Numbered from the stretch's first letter, positions 27,082-36,857 are shown. The stretch: DNA of 51,829 nt from Bacteroidota bacterium (GCA_026391415.1 JAPLEL010000077.1:1-51829), one strand, 5' to 3'. Notes: generated from the sequence alone by a model not told the origin. Numbers and translations: made by a program.

Positions 27082-28761
27082 TTATGCTTCGTCGGTTACA
27101 CAACCTTCAGATGCATCTTTCACACACTGTGCGTATTTAAACAAAAGTCCTTTGGTTGCTTTTAAAGCTGGTTGTTTCCAATTGGCCCTTCTACTTGCAA
27201 TAATAGTTTCGCTTACACGTAAATTGATGCTATTGGTAGTGGCATCTAATTCAATAATATCATCGTCTTCAACAAGTCCAATTAAACCGCCTACAAATGC
27301 TTCGGGCGAAATATGACCTACTACAAAACCATGTGTGCCACCACTAAAACGTCCATCGGTAATAAGCGCTACTGATTTGCCCAAACCCGCACCAATAATG
27401 GCAGACGTAGGTTTTAACATCTCTGGCATACCCGGTGCACCTTTGGGTCCTACGTGTTTAATAACTACTACATCACCCGCTTTTATTTTTCCCGAATTGA
27501 TCCCTTTAATTAATTCTTGTTCGCCATCAAAAACCCTGGCAGGTCCTACAAAACGTTCGCCTTCTTTTCCACTAATTTTTGCTACAGATCCTTTCTCGGC
27601 CAAATTGCCGTACAATATTTGTAAATGCCCAGTTGCTTTTAATGGCGCTTCTAATGGCATGATAATTTTTTGTTCGTCGAAATTTAAATCGGGCATACCC
27701 GCCAAATTTTCGGCAATGGTTTTACCAGTAACTGTTAAGCAATTGCCGTGTAAAAATCCTTTTGCTAATAAGTATTTCATGACCGCTGGCAAACCACCAT
27801 ATTGGTGTAAGTCTTGCATTAAATATTTTCCACTCGGTTTAAAATCGGCTAGTACGGGTGTTTTATTACTAATGGCTTGAATATCGTCTTGCGTTAATGG
27901 AATGTCTACAGATTTTGCCATTGCAATCATGTGCAATACGGCATTGGTACTTCCACCCAAAATCATAATAATGGTAATGGCATTTTCAAAAGCCTCGCGC
28001 GTCATAATATCTCTTGGCTTGATGTCTTTTTCTAACAACAAACGAATGGCTTTTCCTGCGTCTTCGCATTCTTTTTGTTTTTCATCGCTTAGTGCTGGAT
28101 TCGATGAAGAATATGGCAAACTCATTCCTAATGCTTCAATGGCACTAGCCATGGTATTAGCAGTATACATGCCCCCACATGCACCTGCACCTGGGCAAGC
28201 ATGTTGTACAATTCCTTTAAAATCTGCTTCGCTTAATTGACCTGCAATTTTTTGACCAAGTGCTTCAAAAGCAGATACAATATTTAAATCTTGTCCGTTG
28301 TAATGGCCTGGTGCAATGGTTCCGCCATACACCATAATGGATGGACGATTTAATCGGCCCATGGCAATTAATGAACCCGGCATGTTTTTATCGCAACCCG
28401 GAATAGCAATCAATGCATCGTAATATTGTGCGCCACAAACTGCTTCTATTGAATCTGCAATAATATCGCGACTCACCAAAGAATAACGCATACCATCTGT
28501 TCCATTACTCATGCCATCACTCACGCCAATGGTGTTAAAAATCAATCCCACTAAGTCGTTTTCCCAAACTCCCACTTTTACTTTTTTGGCTAAATCATTT
28601 AGGTGCATATTACAAGTATTGCCATCATAGCCCATACTCACAATACCTACTTGCGCTTTTTGTAAATCTGCGTCTGTTAAACCAATTCCATAAAACATGG
28701 CTTGCGCTGCCGGTTGTGTTTCGTCGAGTGTAATGGTTTTACTATACTTATTCAATTCCAT
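27082..28761 (-). CDS. ilvD: Dihydroxy-acid dehydratase
   Basis: This 559-residue iron-sulfur enzyme converts dihydroxy-acids to 2-oxo-acids in valine and isoleucine synthesis. The cluster cysteines are recognisable in [13 protein letters not shown] and [18 protein letters not shown]. Further family motifs are [29 protein letters not shown] and [20 protein letters not shown]. The length matches the family. It starts 3 bp after the leuA stop codon, indicating tight coupling. Like other members it should be oxygen-sensitive to some degree through its cluster. Confidence 0.97.
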   Translation of the reverse strand: MELNKYSKTITLDETQPAAQAMFYGIGLTDADLQKAQVGIVSMGYDGNTCNMHLNDLAKKVKVGVWENDLVGLIFNTIGVSDGMSNGTDGMRYSLVSRDIIADSIEAVCGAQYYDALIAIPGCDKNMPGSLIAMGRLNRPSIMVYGGTIAPGHYNGQDLNIVSAFEALGQKIAGQLSEADFKGIVQHACPGAGACGGMYTANTMASAIEALGMSLPYSSSNPALSDEKQKECEDAGKAIRLLLEKDIKPRDIMTREAFENAITIIMILGGSTNAVLHMIAMAKSVDIPLTQDDIQAISNKTPVLADFKPSGKYLMQDLHQYGGLPAVMKYLLAKGFLHGNCLTVTGKTIAENLAGMPDLNFDEQKIIMPLEAPLKATGHLQILYGNLAEKGSVAKISGKEGERFVGPARVFDGEQELIKGINSGKIKAGDVVVIKHVGPKGAPGMPEMLKPTSAIIGAGLGKSVALITDGRFSGGTHGFVVGHISPEAFVGGLIGLVEDDDIIELDATTNSINLRVSETIIASRRANWKQPALKATKGLLFKYAQCVKDASEGCVTDEA

Positions 28762-28764
28762 GGT

Positions 28765-29934
28765 TCAATTATTTTTAGCCAATGCAGGATTGTATGCCCT
28801 AGCTAGCTGGTGTAAATCATTTTCTTCAACTTCTTTTTTCTGATCGGCTACTTGTACAAATTGCTCGTATAAAACATCAATATCATTTCTGTCAAATGCA
28901 TACCCAATTTTTTGGAATCGATGTGCTAGTGCGCTTCTTCCGCTACGGGCAGTGAGTACAATTCTGCTTTCGCCTGCACCAACTTCTTCGGGATTGATAA
29001 TTTCGTAAGTAGTAGCATCTTTTAAAAATCCATCTTGGTGAATCCCTGATGAATGCGAGAAGGCGTTGGCACCTACAATAGCTTTGTTTGGTTGAACTGG
29101 CATGCGCATTACGTCTGATACTTCTCTGCTTAATCCATATAATTGTTTGGCATGAATATCAGTATGGAAACCCATGTGTTTGTGCTGTTGAATGATCATC
29201 ACCACTTCTTCTAAAGCAGTATTACCGGCTCTTTCTCCCAAGCCGTTTATGGTACACTCAATTTGACGTGCACCACTAATAATACCTGCAATAGAGTTAG
29301 CTGTAGCCAACCCTAAATCATTATGGCAATGACAAGAAAGTATAGCCTTGTCTACATTAGATACATTGTTAATGAGGTAAGCGATTTTTTCGCCATATTG
29401 ATAAGGCAAACAATAACCGGTTGTATCTGGAATATTTACCACAGTTGCACCCGCTTTAATAACCGCTTCTACCACACGTGCCAAGTATTCGTTGTCTGTT
29501 CTGCCTGCATCTTCTGCATAAAACTCTACATCATCTGTAAAGTTTCTGGCCCATTTAACACATTGAATGGCGCGGGCTAAAATATCTTCTCTATTTGAAT
29601 TGAATTTGCTTTTAATATGATAGTCTGAAGTACCTATTCCAGTGTGGATACGCGGTCTTTTTGCATACTTTAATGCTTCTCCAGCCACTTCAATATCCTT
29701 TTGTACGGCACGGCTCAAACCACATACAGTAGCTGTTTTGATGGCTTTTGAAATTTGGGTGACCGAATCAAAATCACCCGGACTTGAAATAGGAAAACCT
29801 GCTTCAATGATATCAACGCCCAAGGCCTCGATATGTAGCGCTAAATCTAATTTTTCCTTCGTATTTAGCTTACAACCTGGCACTTGTTCGCCATCGCGTA
29901 AAGTGGTATCGAAAATGAAAATTTTTTCACTCAT
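28765..29934 (-). CDS. leuA: 2-isopropylmalate synthase, short form without regulatory domain
   Basis: This 389-residue protein contains the HMGL-like TIM barrel: [16 protein letters not shown] at the N-terminus, the metal-binding [18 protein letters not shown], and [14 protein letters not shown], with [14 protein letters not shown] marking the IPMS/homocitrate group. It ends after an accessory helical part (about 330-389) and lacks the roughly 120-residue C-terminal leucine-binding domain of 500-residue LeuA proteins. Allosteric leucine inhibition of the usual type is therefore unlikely. The first position in leuA-ilvD-ilvB-ilvN-ilvC supports isopropylmalate synthase over citramalate or homocitrate synthase, which remain alternatives. 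leuB, leuC and leuD are not in the window. Confidence 0.88.
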   Translation of the reverse strand: MSEKIFIFDTTLRDGEQVPGCKLNTKEKLDLALHIEALGVDIIEAGFPISSPGDFDSVTQISKAIKTATVCGLSRAVQKDIEVAGEALKYAKRPRIHTGIGTSDYHIKSKFNSNREDILARAIQCVKWARNFTDDVEFYAEDAGRTDNEYLARVVEAVIKAGATVVNIPDTTGYCLPYQYGEKIAYLINNVSNVDKAILSCHCHNDLGLATANSIAGIISGARQIECTINGLGERAGNTALEEVVMIIQQHKHMGFHTDIHAKQLYGLSREVSDVMRMPVQPNKAIVGANAFSHSSGIHQDGFLKDATTYEIINPEEVGAGESRIVLTARSGRSALAHRFQKIGYAFDRNDIDVLYEQFVQVADQKKEVEENDLHQLARAYNPALAKNN

Positions 29935-29961
29935 TAAATAACATTTTTCGTACTAATATGA

Positions 29962-30023
29962 TAAAAAAGCAGGCGCTCTGTTATTGTTATCGATTGCCGT
30001 TAATAACAAACAGAAAGCCTGCT
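29962..30023 (-). terminator. Intrinsic terminator in the leuA leader (possible attenuator)
   Basis: On the minus strand AGCAGGC (30017-30023) pairs with GCCTGCT (29968-29974). The stem continues after an internal loop through CTGTT/AACAG and a further TGTTAT/ATAACA helix, and is followed directly by a run of six T. It ends 28 nt before the leuA ATG. No minus-strand gene lies upstream within reach, so it most likely acts inside the leuA leader. The opposite strand has no T tract after the stem. Confidence 0.75.
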
Positions 30024-30041
30024 AACTTCGAATTTAATACA

Positions 30042-30118
30042 TAAGGGCTGCAAAGCCCGATCAAAATAAGGGCTGTTTTACAGTGCTCAAATTGTCTTAT
30101 ATTTGGCAAAACCCTTAC
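30042..30118 (-). promoter_or_regulatory. leuA leader with mutually exclusive helices
   Basis: In plus-strand terms GGGCT (30045-30049) can pair with AGCCC (30054-30058), and the same AGCCC can instead pair with a second GGGCT (30070-30074). CCCTTA (30112-30117) can pair with either TAAGGG copy (30042-30047 or 30067-30072). Such switching upstream of a terminator fits attenuation or a ligand-sensing RNA. No ATG-initiated leader peptide rich in Leu, Ile or Val was found; two frames would need TTG starts. Confidence 0.4.
30098..30105 (+). promoter_or_regulatory. -7 element for the gene at 30150
   Basis: TATATTTG matches TAnnTTTG exactly, 44 bp upstream of the start codon. The -33 region is not clear. 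Confidence 0.45.
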
Positions 30119-30149
30119 TGATACTGACTTATAGGATTAAAATAATACG

Positions 30150-31724
30150 ATGCCTAACCGTTCAACTGATGCCCTTTTTTTATTGATTCAATCGCTCGAA
30201 AAATCAGAAAAGCGGAGTTTTAAGCTATTTGTTAACCGAAATTCAGGTACTGGAGACCTTAAAATCATCCAATTGTTCGATGCCTTGAATGAAATGGGCA
30301 CCTACGACGAAGAGCTTTTATTAAAAAAAACCCCGGCTATTCAAAAGCAACAACTATCTAATTTAAAAGCCCATTTATACCGAGAGTTATTGAACAGTTT
30401 GCGCCTATTAAAGCAAGAAGAAAATATTGACTTGCAATTACACGAACAACTCGACTTTGCCCGAATTTTGTACAATAAGGGTTTGTACCACCAAAGTTTA
30501 AAGATTTTAGAAAAAATAAAAGACTTATCAAAAGCCAATAACCAGGTTACTTATTTATTACAAGCCTTGTTTTTAGAGAAAAATATTGAGGGATTACATA
30601 TTACCCGAAGCTTGCAAGACCGTGCCGACCACTTGGCGGCCGAAGTAGAAGAAACCAATTATCGATTAACCATGATTGGGGCATTATCGAATCTATCCTT
30701 GCAATTGTATAGTTGGTATATTAAAAATGGATTGGCGCGCAATAAAAAAGACGCCGACTTATTAGACCAATTTTTTAACAACAGTGTAATTGATGGCTCA
30801 AAAGATGTTAAGGGTTTTTATGAGTTGATGTATCGGTACCAGTGTTATAGTTGGTATGCTTTTATTACCCAAGATTTAATTATGTATTATAGGTATTGCC
30901 AAAAATGGGTAGACCTTTTTCATGCCAATCCTAAAATGATTGATATAGAAACAGCACATTATATTAAGGGCATGCACAATTTAATGGGGGCACATTTCGA
31001 CCTGCGTAATTACCAAAAATTAGCAGAAACAATTTTGGCTTTTGAAGCTTTTTCACAAACGCCCATTGTACTTCAAAACCACAATAACCATATACAAGTA
31101 TTTGTTTATTTACAAATTGCCAAACTCAACCAACATTTTTTACAAGGTAGTTTTACAGAAGGATTGGCTGATATTCCTTTTATAGAAACTAAGTTAACAG
31201 AATATGAATTGTATTTAGACAGGCACCGTATTTTAGTATTCTATTATAAAATTGCATCCTTGTATTTTGGTAGCGGCAACCACGAAAAAAGTATTGATTA
31301 TTTAAATAAAATTATTAATTTAAAAGTAGACCTCCGAACAGACTTGCAATGCTATGCACGCCTACTTCATTTAATAGCCCATTATGAATTAGGTAATTTA
31401 GACATACTCGATTACTTGCTAAAATCGGTGTATCGATTTATGTATAAAATGCAAAACCTTAGTACTATTGAAGAAGCCATTTTTACCTTTGTAAAAAATA
31501 CGCTGAGGCTAACTGACCGCGAAATAAAAACAGAATTTAAAACCTTACTTGCTCAGTTAAAAGAATTAGAAAACGAACGTTTCGAAACCCGGGCATTTAT
31601 GTACTTAGATATTATTTCTTGGTTAGAAAGTAAAATAAATAGCATACCTGTTGAAACGGTTGTGCAACAAAAATATATTGAAGCACAAAAGAAAGCATTG
31701 GCTAGGGCACAGGTAACTAATTAA
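30150..31724 (+). CDS. Conserved alpha-helical protein of unknown function
   Basis: This 524-residue protein has no signal peptide and no catalytic motif that I recognise. It begins MPNRSTDALFLLIQSLEKSE, with a basic stretch KRSFKLFVNRN, then a long helical repeat-like body: pairs of helices such as LDFARILYNKGLYHQSLKIL and KIASLYFGSGNHEKSIDYLN resemble tetratricopeptide units. It is probably a cytoplasmic scaffold or regulator, but no role can be assigned. It is divergent from leuA, has its own -7-like element, and ends at a bidirectional terminator. Confidence 0.85.
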   Translation: MPNRSTDALFLLIQSLEKSEKRSFKLFVNRNSGTGDLKIIQLFDALNEMGTYDEELLLKKTPAIQKQQLSNLKAHLYRELLNSLRLLKQEENIDLQLHEQLDFARILYNKGLYHQSLKILEKIKDLSKANNQVTYLLQALFLEKNIEGLHITRSLQDRADHLAAEVEETNYRLTMIGALSNLSLQLYSWYIKNGLARNKKDADLLDQFFNNSVIDGSKDVKGFYELMYRYQCYSWYAFITQDLIMYYRYCQKWVDLFHANPKMIDIETAHYIKGMHNLMGAHFDLRNYQKLAETILAFEAFSQTPIVLQNHNNHIQVFVYLQIAKLNQHFLQGSFTEGLADIPFIETKLTEYELYLDRHRILVFYYKIASLYFGSGNHEKSIDYLNKIINLKVDLRTDLQCYARLLHLIAHYELGNLDILDYLLKSVYRFMYKMQNLSTIEEAIFTFVKNTLRLTDREIKTEFKTLLAQLKELENERFETRAFMYLDIISWLESKINSIPVETVVQQKYIEAQKKALARAQVTN

Positions 31725-31749
31725 AATGATTCCTTCCACTATTTAAATG

Positions 31750-31785
31750 AAAAGAGGCTGTACTTGTGAATGGTACGCCTCTTTT
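31750..31785. terminator. Bidirectional terminator between convergent genes
   Basis: AAAAGAGGC plus GTAC pairs with GTAC plus GCCTCTTTT (one bulged T). The A-rich and T-rich flanks serve both the helical-protein gene (plus) and the acyl-CoA synthetase gene (minus). Confidence 0.8.
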
Positions 31786-31804
31786 CAAAAATTTGATGCA
31801 TATA

Positions 31805-33589
31805 TTACGAATAGATTCTTTCTACCGCATCTTTAAATTTCTCCATCACCACTTTTCTTTTTAAACTCATTTTAGGCGTCATTTCTCCCGTTTCAATACT
31901 CCATTCTCTTGGAATTAATTCGAACTTTTTAATTTGTTCTACATGGTTAAAAAACGTATTGAAACTTTGTACCAATTCTCTATACAATTCTAATACCTTA
32001 GGATGATGCAAAGCATCTTCGGTAGTAGTGTATGGAATATTTTTTTCACGCATCCATTCTTTTAAGGTTGGAATAGAAGGAACTATTAATGCACCAACAA
32101 ATTTTTGTTCAGCACCTACCACCATTACCTGTTCTACAAAAGGGCTTTCTTTTAATTTGTTTTCTATAGGCTGTGGCGCAACATATTTTCCGCCACTTGT
32201 TTTAAATAATTCTTTTTTTCGATCAGTAATTTTTAAATATTTATCGTCTACCCAAACACCAATATCGCCCGTTAATAACCAACCATCTACTACTGTTTCG
32301 GCCGTTAAATCTGGGCGTTTATAATAGCCCAACATCACACAGGGGCCTGCCACACAAATTTCTCCGTCTTCGGCTAGTTTTACTTGAACACCATTTACAG
32401 GAGGGCCAACTGTACCAATTTTTGTTCCGCCTTTTTCTTTGCGATTCACACTAATTACCGGACTATTTTCTGTAGGACCATATCCTTCGTATACTGGAAT
32501 TTGTGCAGCATTAAAAATGCGCAATAGTTTTACTTGACAGGCTGCGCCGCCAGTTACAATAAATGAAATATTTCCACCAAGTGCGTCGCGCCATTTATTA
32601 AAAATTAATTTATTGGCAATGGCTAATTGAATATTATACCACCATCCGCCGCTTTCTAGATTATCGTATTTTTCTGCTAATGCTACCGCCCAATAAAACA
32701 AATCGCGTTTTACGCCTTTTAGTTCAGCTCCTTTCAGCATTATTTTTTCAAATACTTTTTCTAAGAGTCTTGGCACGGTAGTAAAACCATCTGGTTTAAT
32801 TTCTTTTAGGTTATCGCCAATGGTCTCTAAACTTTCTGCATAATAAATACCAATGCCACTATACAAATAAATATAGGTAACCATTTTTTCAAAAATATGG
32901 TTCAATGGTAAAAAGCTGAGTGTTTTGGTTTCTGGCGCATCATCAAAAGGAAAACTTTCTTTTGCAAAAGCTACATTCGAATAAATATTACTGTGCATTA
33001 ACATCACGCCCTTTGGTGTGCCTGTTGTGCCAGATGTATAAATAATAGTAGCCAAATGTGCACTTGGAATACTTGCTTTAATAGTATTTACTTTTTGTAA
33101 ATTTGTTTCGTTTGCAAGATTGGTCAATTCGCTCCAGTGCAATACCCCTTCAATTTTATCAAAGCAATAAATGTTTTTAACCGATGGAATATTTACGCAA
33201 ACATCCTTTGCTTTTTTGTATAAATCAATACTACTAACAAACACATATTTTACAGCCGCATCATTTAAAATAAATGCTAATTCTAGAGGATTGGTGGTAG
33301 GATAAACTGGTACTAAAATAGCACCTATTTGTTGCACTGCTAAATCGGTAAAAACCCATTCAGGTCTGTTATTACTAATGATAGCAATTTTATCACTTCC
33401 TTCGGGCGTAAAATCATTTCCAGATACGCCCATTTCTAATAAGCCTGCACTCAAGCGATTGGCAATATCTGCAACCATTTGTGTGCTATACTTTACCCAC
33501 ACGCCATTTTCTTTGGCGGCCAACATATCTGGCTTGGGAAAATTTTGCAACTGATGATCTATACAATCAAATAAACGTTTACTATTCAC
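31805..33589 (-). CDS. Long-chain acyl-CoA synthetase (AMP-forming)
   Basis: This 594-residue protein belongs to the ANL superfamily and activates fatty acids to acyl-AMP and then acyl-CoA. The AMP-binding motif is TIIYTSGTTGTPKGVMLMHS (181-200). Others are FLPLNHIFEKM, the adenine-binding YEGYGPTENSPVIS, WLLTGDIGVW and DRKKELFKTSGGKYVAPQPIE. It resembles the FadD15/long-chain type with an ER-like insertion. The start is a GTG at 33589; no in-frame ATG is close upstream. It is monocistronic, between two terminators. Confidence 0.93.
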   Translation of the reverse strand: MNSKRLFDCIDHQLQNFPKPDMLAAKENGVWVKYSTQMVADIANRLSAGLLEMGVSGNDFTPEGSDKIAIISNNRPEWVFTDLAVQQIGAILVPVYPTTNPLELAFILNDAAVKYVFVSSIDLYKKAKDVCVNIPSVKNIYCFDKIEGVLHWSELTNLANETNLQKVNTIKASIPSAHLATIIYTSGTTGTPKGVMLMHSNIYSNVAFAKESFPFDDAPETKTLSFLPLNHIFEKMVTYIYLYSGIGIYYAESLETIGDNLKEIKPDGFTTVPRLLEKVFEKIMLKGAELKGVKRDLFYWAVALAEKYDNLESGGWWYNIQLAIANKLIFNKWRDALGGNISFIVTGGAACQVKLLRIFNAAQIPVYEGYGPTENSPVISVNRKEKGGTKIGTVGPPVNGVQVKLAEDGEICVAGPCVMLGYYKRPDLTAETVVDGWLLTGDIGVWVDDKYLKITDRKKELFKTSGGKYVAPQPIENKLKESPFVEQVMVVGAEQKFVGALIVPSIPTLKEWMREKNIPYTTTEDALHHPKVLELYRELVQSFNTFFNHVEQIKKFELIPREWSIETGEMTPKMSLKRKVVMEKFKDAVERIYS

Positions 33590-33670
33590 AAGTGCGTCGT
33601 TAGGTGGTAAAAATAATTTCTTATGCCAACATAAGAATTACTCTGTTAAATTAGGTAAAACAACACACAT

Positions 33671-33702
33671 AAAAAAGCCGATAGGTTCACTATCGGCTTT
33701 TT
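33671..33702 (-). terminator. Terminator of the DUF502-serC-DUF1015 operon
   Basis: The stem GCCGATAG/CTATCGGC with a 5-nt loop, flanked by A6 and T5, lies 35 bp past the DUF1015 stop codon. On the minus strand it ends in six T. Confidence 0.88.
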
Positions 33703-33736
33703 ATATTTTTTTAACCCCTGTTTTGGGTGATCGTAT

Positions 33737-34972
33737 CTAATCGTAAATCAAATGCGTTAATAAACCATCGCGTAATTTTGGTTCGAACCAAGTGCTTTTG
33801 GGTGGCATCACTTTTCCGCTATCAGCAATATCAAATAGTTGATCCATACTTACTGGAAAAATACTAAACGCTGCAGCCATCTCGCCGCTATCTACACGCT
33901 TTTCTAATTCTTGTAAGCCCCTTATTCCGCCAACAAAATCAACACGTGTATCGGTGCGCGGATCATTGATATTTAATAGCGCCGATAAAATATTGTCTTG
34001 TAAAATAGTTACGTCTAAAATACCAATTGGGTCATTCGAAAAAGTTCCTTGCTTGGCGCTTAGTTGATACCATTGGTGGTTTAAGTACATTCCAATATCG
34101 TGTAAATTGGCTGGCTTAAATGCTTGTAAGGCTTGTGGTGTGATTGTAAATTTCGCTGCAATGGCTTCTAAAAACTGTACAGGTGTTAAGCCATTCAAAT
34201 CTTTTACCACCCTATTATAGTCCATAATAAACAATTGGTTCGATGGAAATAGGGTTGTTAAAAAATGGTTGGCTCCTTCGGGCGAATTAGCACCCAAAGC
34301 CAAACGAACTTTTGAAGCAGATGCTGCACGGTGGTGGCCGTCGGCTATATAAGTACAAGGAATTTCGGCAGCAAATACTTGGGTGATTTCGTTACAAATA
34401 TCGCCGTCACTAATAATCCAAATAGTATGTTGAATACCATCATCTGCTAAAAAATCATATCCAGGAGATTTGGTGGATTTCCATTTTCCTATAATGGCAT
34501 CAATGGTATGATTGTTGCGATACGCTAAAAAAACATTGCCTGTTTGCGCACCCGATGTTTTAATATGATTGATTCTATCTAACTCTTTTTCTGGACGCGT
34601 AAATTCATGCTTTTTAATAATATCATTTTCATAATCATCCACACTGCTCACACAAACCAATCCTGTTTGTTCGCGACCATTCATAATTAATTGATAGATA
34701 TAATAACACTCTTTCGACTCTCTAAACAAAGTATCTCTTTGAATAGATGCTTGTAAATTTTCTTTTGCTTGTAAGTATACTTCTGGTGCATGCACATCAA
34801 CCGATTCTGGTAAATCAATTTCACTTTTGGTGATGTGTAAAAATGAAGCGGGATTTCCTTGTGCTTCAATTTTTGCTTCTGCACTACTCAATACATCGTA
34901 AGGTCTACTGGCAACTTGTTTGGCTATTTTTGCTTGTGGTCTTAATGCTTTAAATGGTTTAATGTTTGCCAT
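33737..34972 (-). CDS. DUF1015 family protein
   Basis: The 411-residue protein starts MANIKPFKALRP; the ATG at 34972 is chosen because a longer frame from 35017 would overlap serC and adds 15 residues untypical of the family. Family motifs include VASRPYDVLSSAEA near the N-terminus, IADGHHRAAS in the middle and FLTTLFPSNQLFIMDYNRVV. The IADGHHR segment looks like an active-site or metal-binding loop. The biochemical role is unsettled; the position 25 bp after serC in the same operon suggests a link to serine metabolism (inference). Confidence 0.88.
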   Translation of the reverse strand: MANIKPFKALRPQAKIAKQVASRPYDVLSSAEAKIEAQGNPASFLHITKSEIDLPESVDVHAPEVYLQAKENLQASIQRDTLFRESKECYYIYQLIMNGREQTGLVCVSSVDDYENDIIKKHEFTRPEKELDRINHIKTSGAQTGNVFLAYRNNHTIDAIIGKWKSTKSPGYDFLADDGIQHTIWIISDGDICNEITQVFAAEIPCTYIADGHHRAASASKVRLALGANSPEGANHFLTTLFPSNQLFIMDYNRVVKDLNGLTPVQFLEAIAAKFTITPQALQAFKPANLHDIGMYLNHQWYQLSAKQGTFSNDPIGILDVTILQDNILSALLNINDPRTDTRVDFVGGIRGLQELEKRVDSGEMAAAFSIFPVSMDQLFDIADSGKVMPPKSTWFEPKLRDGLLTHLIYD

Positions 34973-34997
34973 GCTCGTTTCTTTGATTAATAAATAA

Positions 34998-36068
34998 TTA
35001 TCCGTGTTGCTGCGCAAAAGATTGCATGAGGTCAGTCATAGCTCGTACGCTGCTTAGTGGGAGTGCATTATACATGCTCACCCTAATTCCGCCAACTGTT
35101 CTATATCCTTTTACTCCTATAAATCCTGCTTTTTTACATTCCTCTAAAAACAGATTTTGTAAGTTTTCGTCTTCAATAAAAAACACCGCATTCATTTCAC
35201 TTCGGTCTTCTTTGGCAACCGTTGTTTTATAGAATGGTAAGCGATCGATGGTGCTATATAATAAGTTGGCTCTTTCTTTTGCGCGTAGGCCCATTTCTGC
35301 TAATCCACCTTCGGCTTCAATCCATTGCAGGGTAAGCATGCTCACATACACTGCAAATACTGGCGGTGTATTCATTAATGATCCAGCCTCAATATGCTTT
35401 TGGTAATTCATGATGGTTGGAATCTTACGTTTAATTTTTCCTAAAATGTCTTTTTTAACCACCATTAAATTCACGCCAGCAGCACCCATATTTTTTTGAG
35501 CACCTGCATAGATTAATGAAAACTGTTTAAAATTAGTAGGCCTACTAAAAATATCACTACTCATATCTCCAATCAATGGAATAGCTACATCAGGATACAC
35601 ATGCCACTGTGTACCTTCTACCGTATTATTAGTGGTAATATGTAAATAGTTAGCGTTATTTGGTATGGATAAATTTTTAGGAATATAAGTATGATTTTTA
35701 TCGGCCGAACTTGCTGCTACTGCAACGTTTCCAAACATAGCCGCTTCTTTAATCGCCTTGTTTCCCCAAATACCATTATCGCAATAAGCTGCTGTTTCGC
35801 TATTATCCAATAAGTTCATAGGCACTTGCATGAATTGGGTGGTAGCGCCTCCGTGTAAAAAAAGTACTTCGTACGAATCGTCTAAATCCATCAAACGTTT
35901 AACAGACCCAATTGCTTGGTTTAATACTTCTTGAAAATGGCTTGTCCGATGCCCAATTTCTAAAATAGACAACCCTGTTCCATTAAAATTATGGATGGCT
36001 TTTGATGCTTGTTCTAAAACCGATGGAGGTAAAATAGAAGGCCCTGAGTTAAAATTATGCAGTGTCAT
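34998..36068 (-). CDS. serC: Phosphoserine aminotransferase
   Basis: This 356-residue PLP enzyme transfers an amino group from glutamate to 3-phosphohydroxypyruvate in serine synthesis, and may also serve pyridoxal synthesis. The PLP lysine is K192 in LIYAGAQKNMGAAGVNLMVV. The N-terminal HNFNSGPSILPPSVLEQA and ISEIGHR-like LSILEIGHRTSHFQ are diagnostic, as is the C-terminal GGIRVSMYNALP. It lies 18 bp after the DUF502 gene. serA, often next to serC, is not in this stretch. Confidence 0.97.
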   Translation of the reverse strand: MTLHNFNSGPSILPPSVLEQASKAIHNFNGTGLSILEIGHRTSHFQEVLNQAIGSVKRLMDLDDSYEVLFLHGGATTQFMQVPMNLLDNSETAAYCDNGIWGNKAIKEAAMFGNVAVAASSADKNHTYIPKNLSIPNNANYLHITTNNTVEGTQWHVYPDVAIPLIGDMSSDIFSRPTNFKQFSLIYAGAQKNMGAAGVNLMVVKKDILGKIKRKIPTIMNYQKHIEAGSLMNTPPVFAVYVSMLTLQWIEAEGGLAEMGLRAKERANLLYSTIDRLPFYKTTVAKEDRSEMNAVFFIEDENLQNLFLEECKKAGFIGVKGYRTVGGIRVSMYNALPLSSVRAMTDLMQSFAQQHG

Positions 36069-36086
36069 GAAAATTACTTGTAATAA

Positions 36087-36749
36087 TTAGGGTAAATGAT
36101 TAGCCTTTTCGTGAATATCGGTTACGCCCCCCGAAACAGTGTATTTCATTGCTTCTGATGGGTGAATATTCGAAGGCAAGGGTTTTACTTTTTCAATAGG
36201 AACCAAATAAGTGATCCCCGAAATAGCATAGGAATGGGGTACATACACCGTTAAATGCGTTTCTAATCCTAGGTGTTTACTATTGTTTTGGGTAATAAAT
36301 CCAATACGCCAAATATCTGCTCCGTCTACATTTACTAGTACCGGTTGGTCGAATTTCTTTTTATTTCCAGCAAAAGCTTCAATAAAATCTTTCACCGACG
36401 AATAAATAAATTTTATACCAGGAGTACGCTCTAAAATAGTATCAAAAACCGCTACTAGTCTGCCTACAACAAATAAAGAAGATAGCCAGCCAACCATTAA
36501 AACAAGGCTAATGACCACCACAAATCCAAGGCCTGGTAGCCTTTTTAGATTGCCAGCAGCATCTTTTTGTAATAAATCGGGGGCTAAATTATTAATGAGG
36601 TTGGGTAAAAAGCTATCTACCCAGTTAAAAAGTCCAAAGACCACCCAAATAGTGATACCAATGGGTGCCAAAACAATCAACCCTTGCAAAAAAAGCTGCA
36701 AAGACTTACCTAAAGTACGTTTGAAAGAAGGTTTTTTTAGGTGTTTCAT
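36087..36749 (-). CDS. DUF502 family membrane protein
   Basis: This 220-residue protein has two hydrophobic segments: LFLQGLIVLAPIGITIWVVF (about 18-37) and GLGFVVVISLVLMVGWLSSL (about 74-93). The family motif RTPGIKFIYSSVKDFIEAFA follows. The ATG at 36749 is preferred to the TTG six codons upstream. DUF502 proteins are inner-membrane proteins of unknown function. Here it opens a three-gene operon with serC and DUF1015. Confidence 0.86.
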   Translation of the reverse strand: MKHLKKPSFKRTLGKSLQLFLQGLIVLAPIGITIWVVFGLFNWVDSFLPNLINNLAPDLLQKDAAGNLKRLPGLGFVVVISLVLMVGWLSSLFVVGRLVAVFDTILERTPGIKFIYSSVKDFIEAFAGNKKKFDQPVLVNVDGADIWRIGFITQNNSKHLGLETHLTVYVPHSYAISGITYLVPIEKVKPLPSNIHPSEAMKYTVSGGVTDIHEKANHLP

Positions 36750-36815
36750 GAATTGATTTTGGTGCAAATTAACGAAGAAAAAAGTAGGATTCCATTAAGA
36801 GATAATAAGTTAAAT

Positions 36816-36857
36816 AAACTAAGGAAACTTTTTTTATGTTAATAGTTTTCTTAGTTT
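36816..36857. promoter_or_regulatory. Inverted-repeat operator of the tetR-efflux operon
   Basis: AAACTAAGGAAACT (36816-36829) and AGTTTTCTTAGTTT (36844-36857) are inverted copies, 13 of 14 positions matching, with a 14-bp spacer. The right arm overlaps the -7 element, so bound repressor would block transcription. It lies 22 bp before the tetR start codon, as expected for autoregulation. Confidence 0.6.

Noticed and set aside
27335-27880. 181-codon plus-strand frame inside ilvD
   Set aside because: Antisense shadow of ilvD, whose motifs are continuous on the minus strand.
29962-30120. T-box riboswitch upstream of leuA
   Set aside because: No recognisable T-box sequence or Stem I elements were found, and T-boxes are not expected in Bacteroidota; only the terminator and alternative helices are supported.
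34973-35017. Longer start for the DUF1015 protein at 35017
   Set aside because: It would overlap the end of serC and adds residues unlike the family; the ATG at 34972 fits better.
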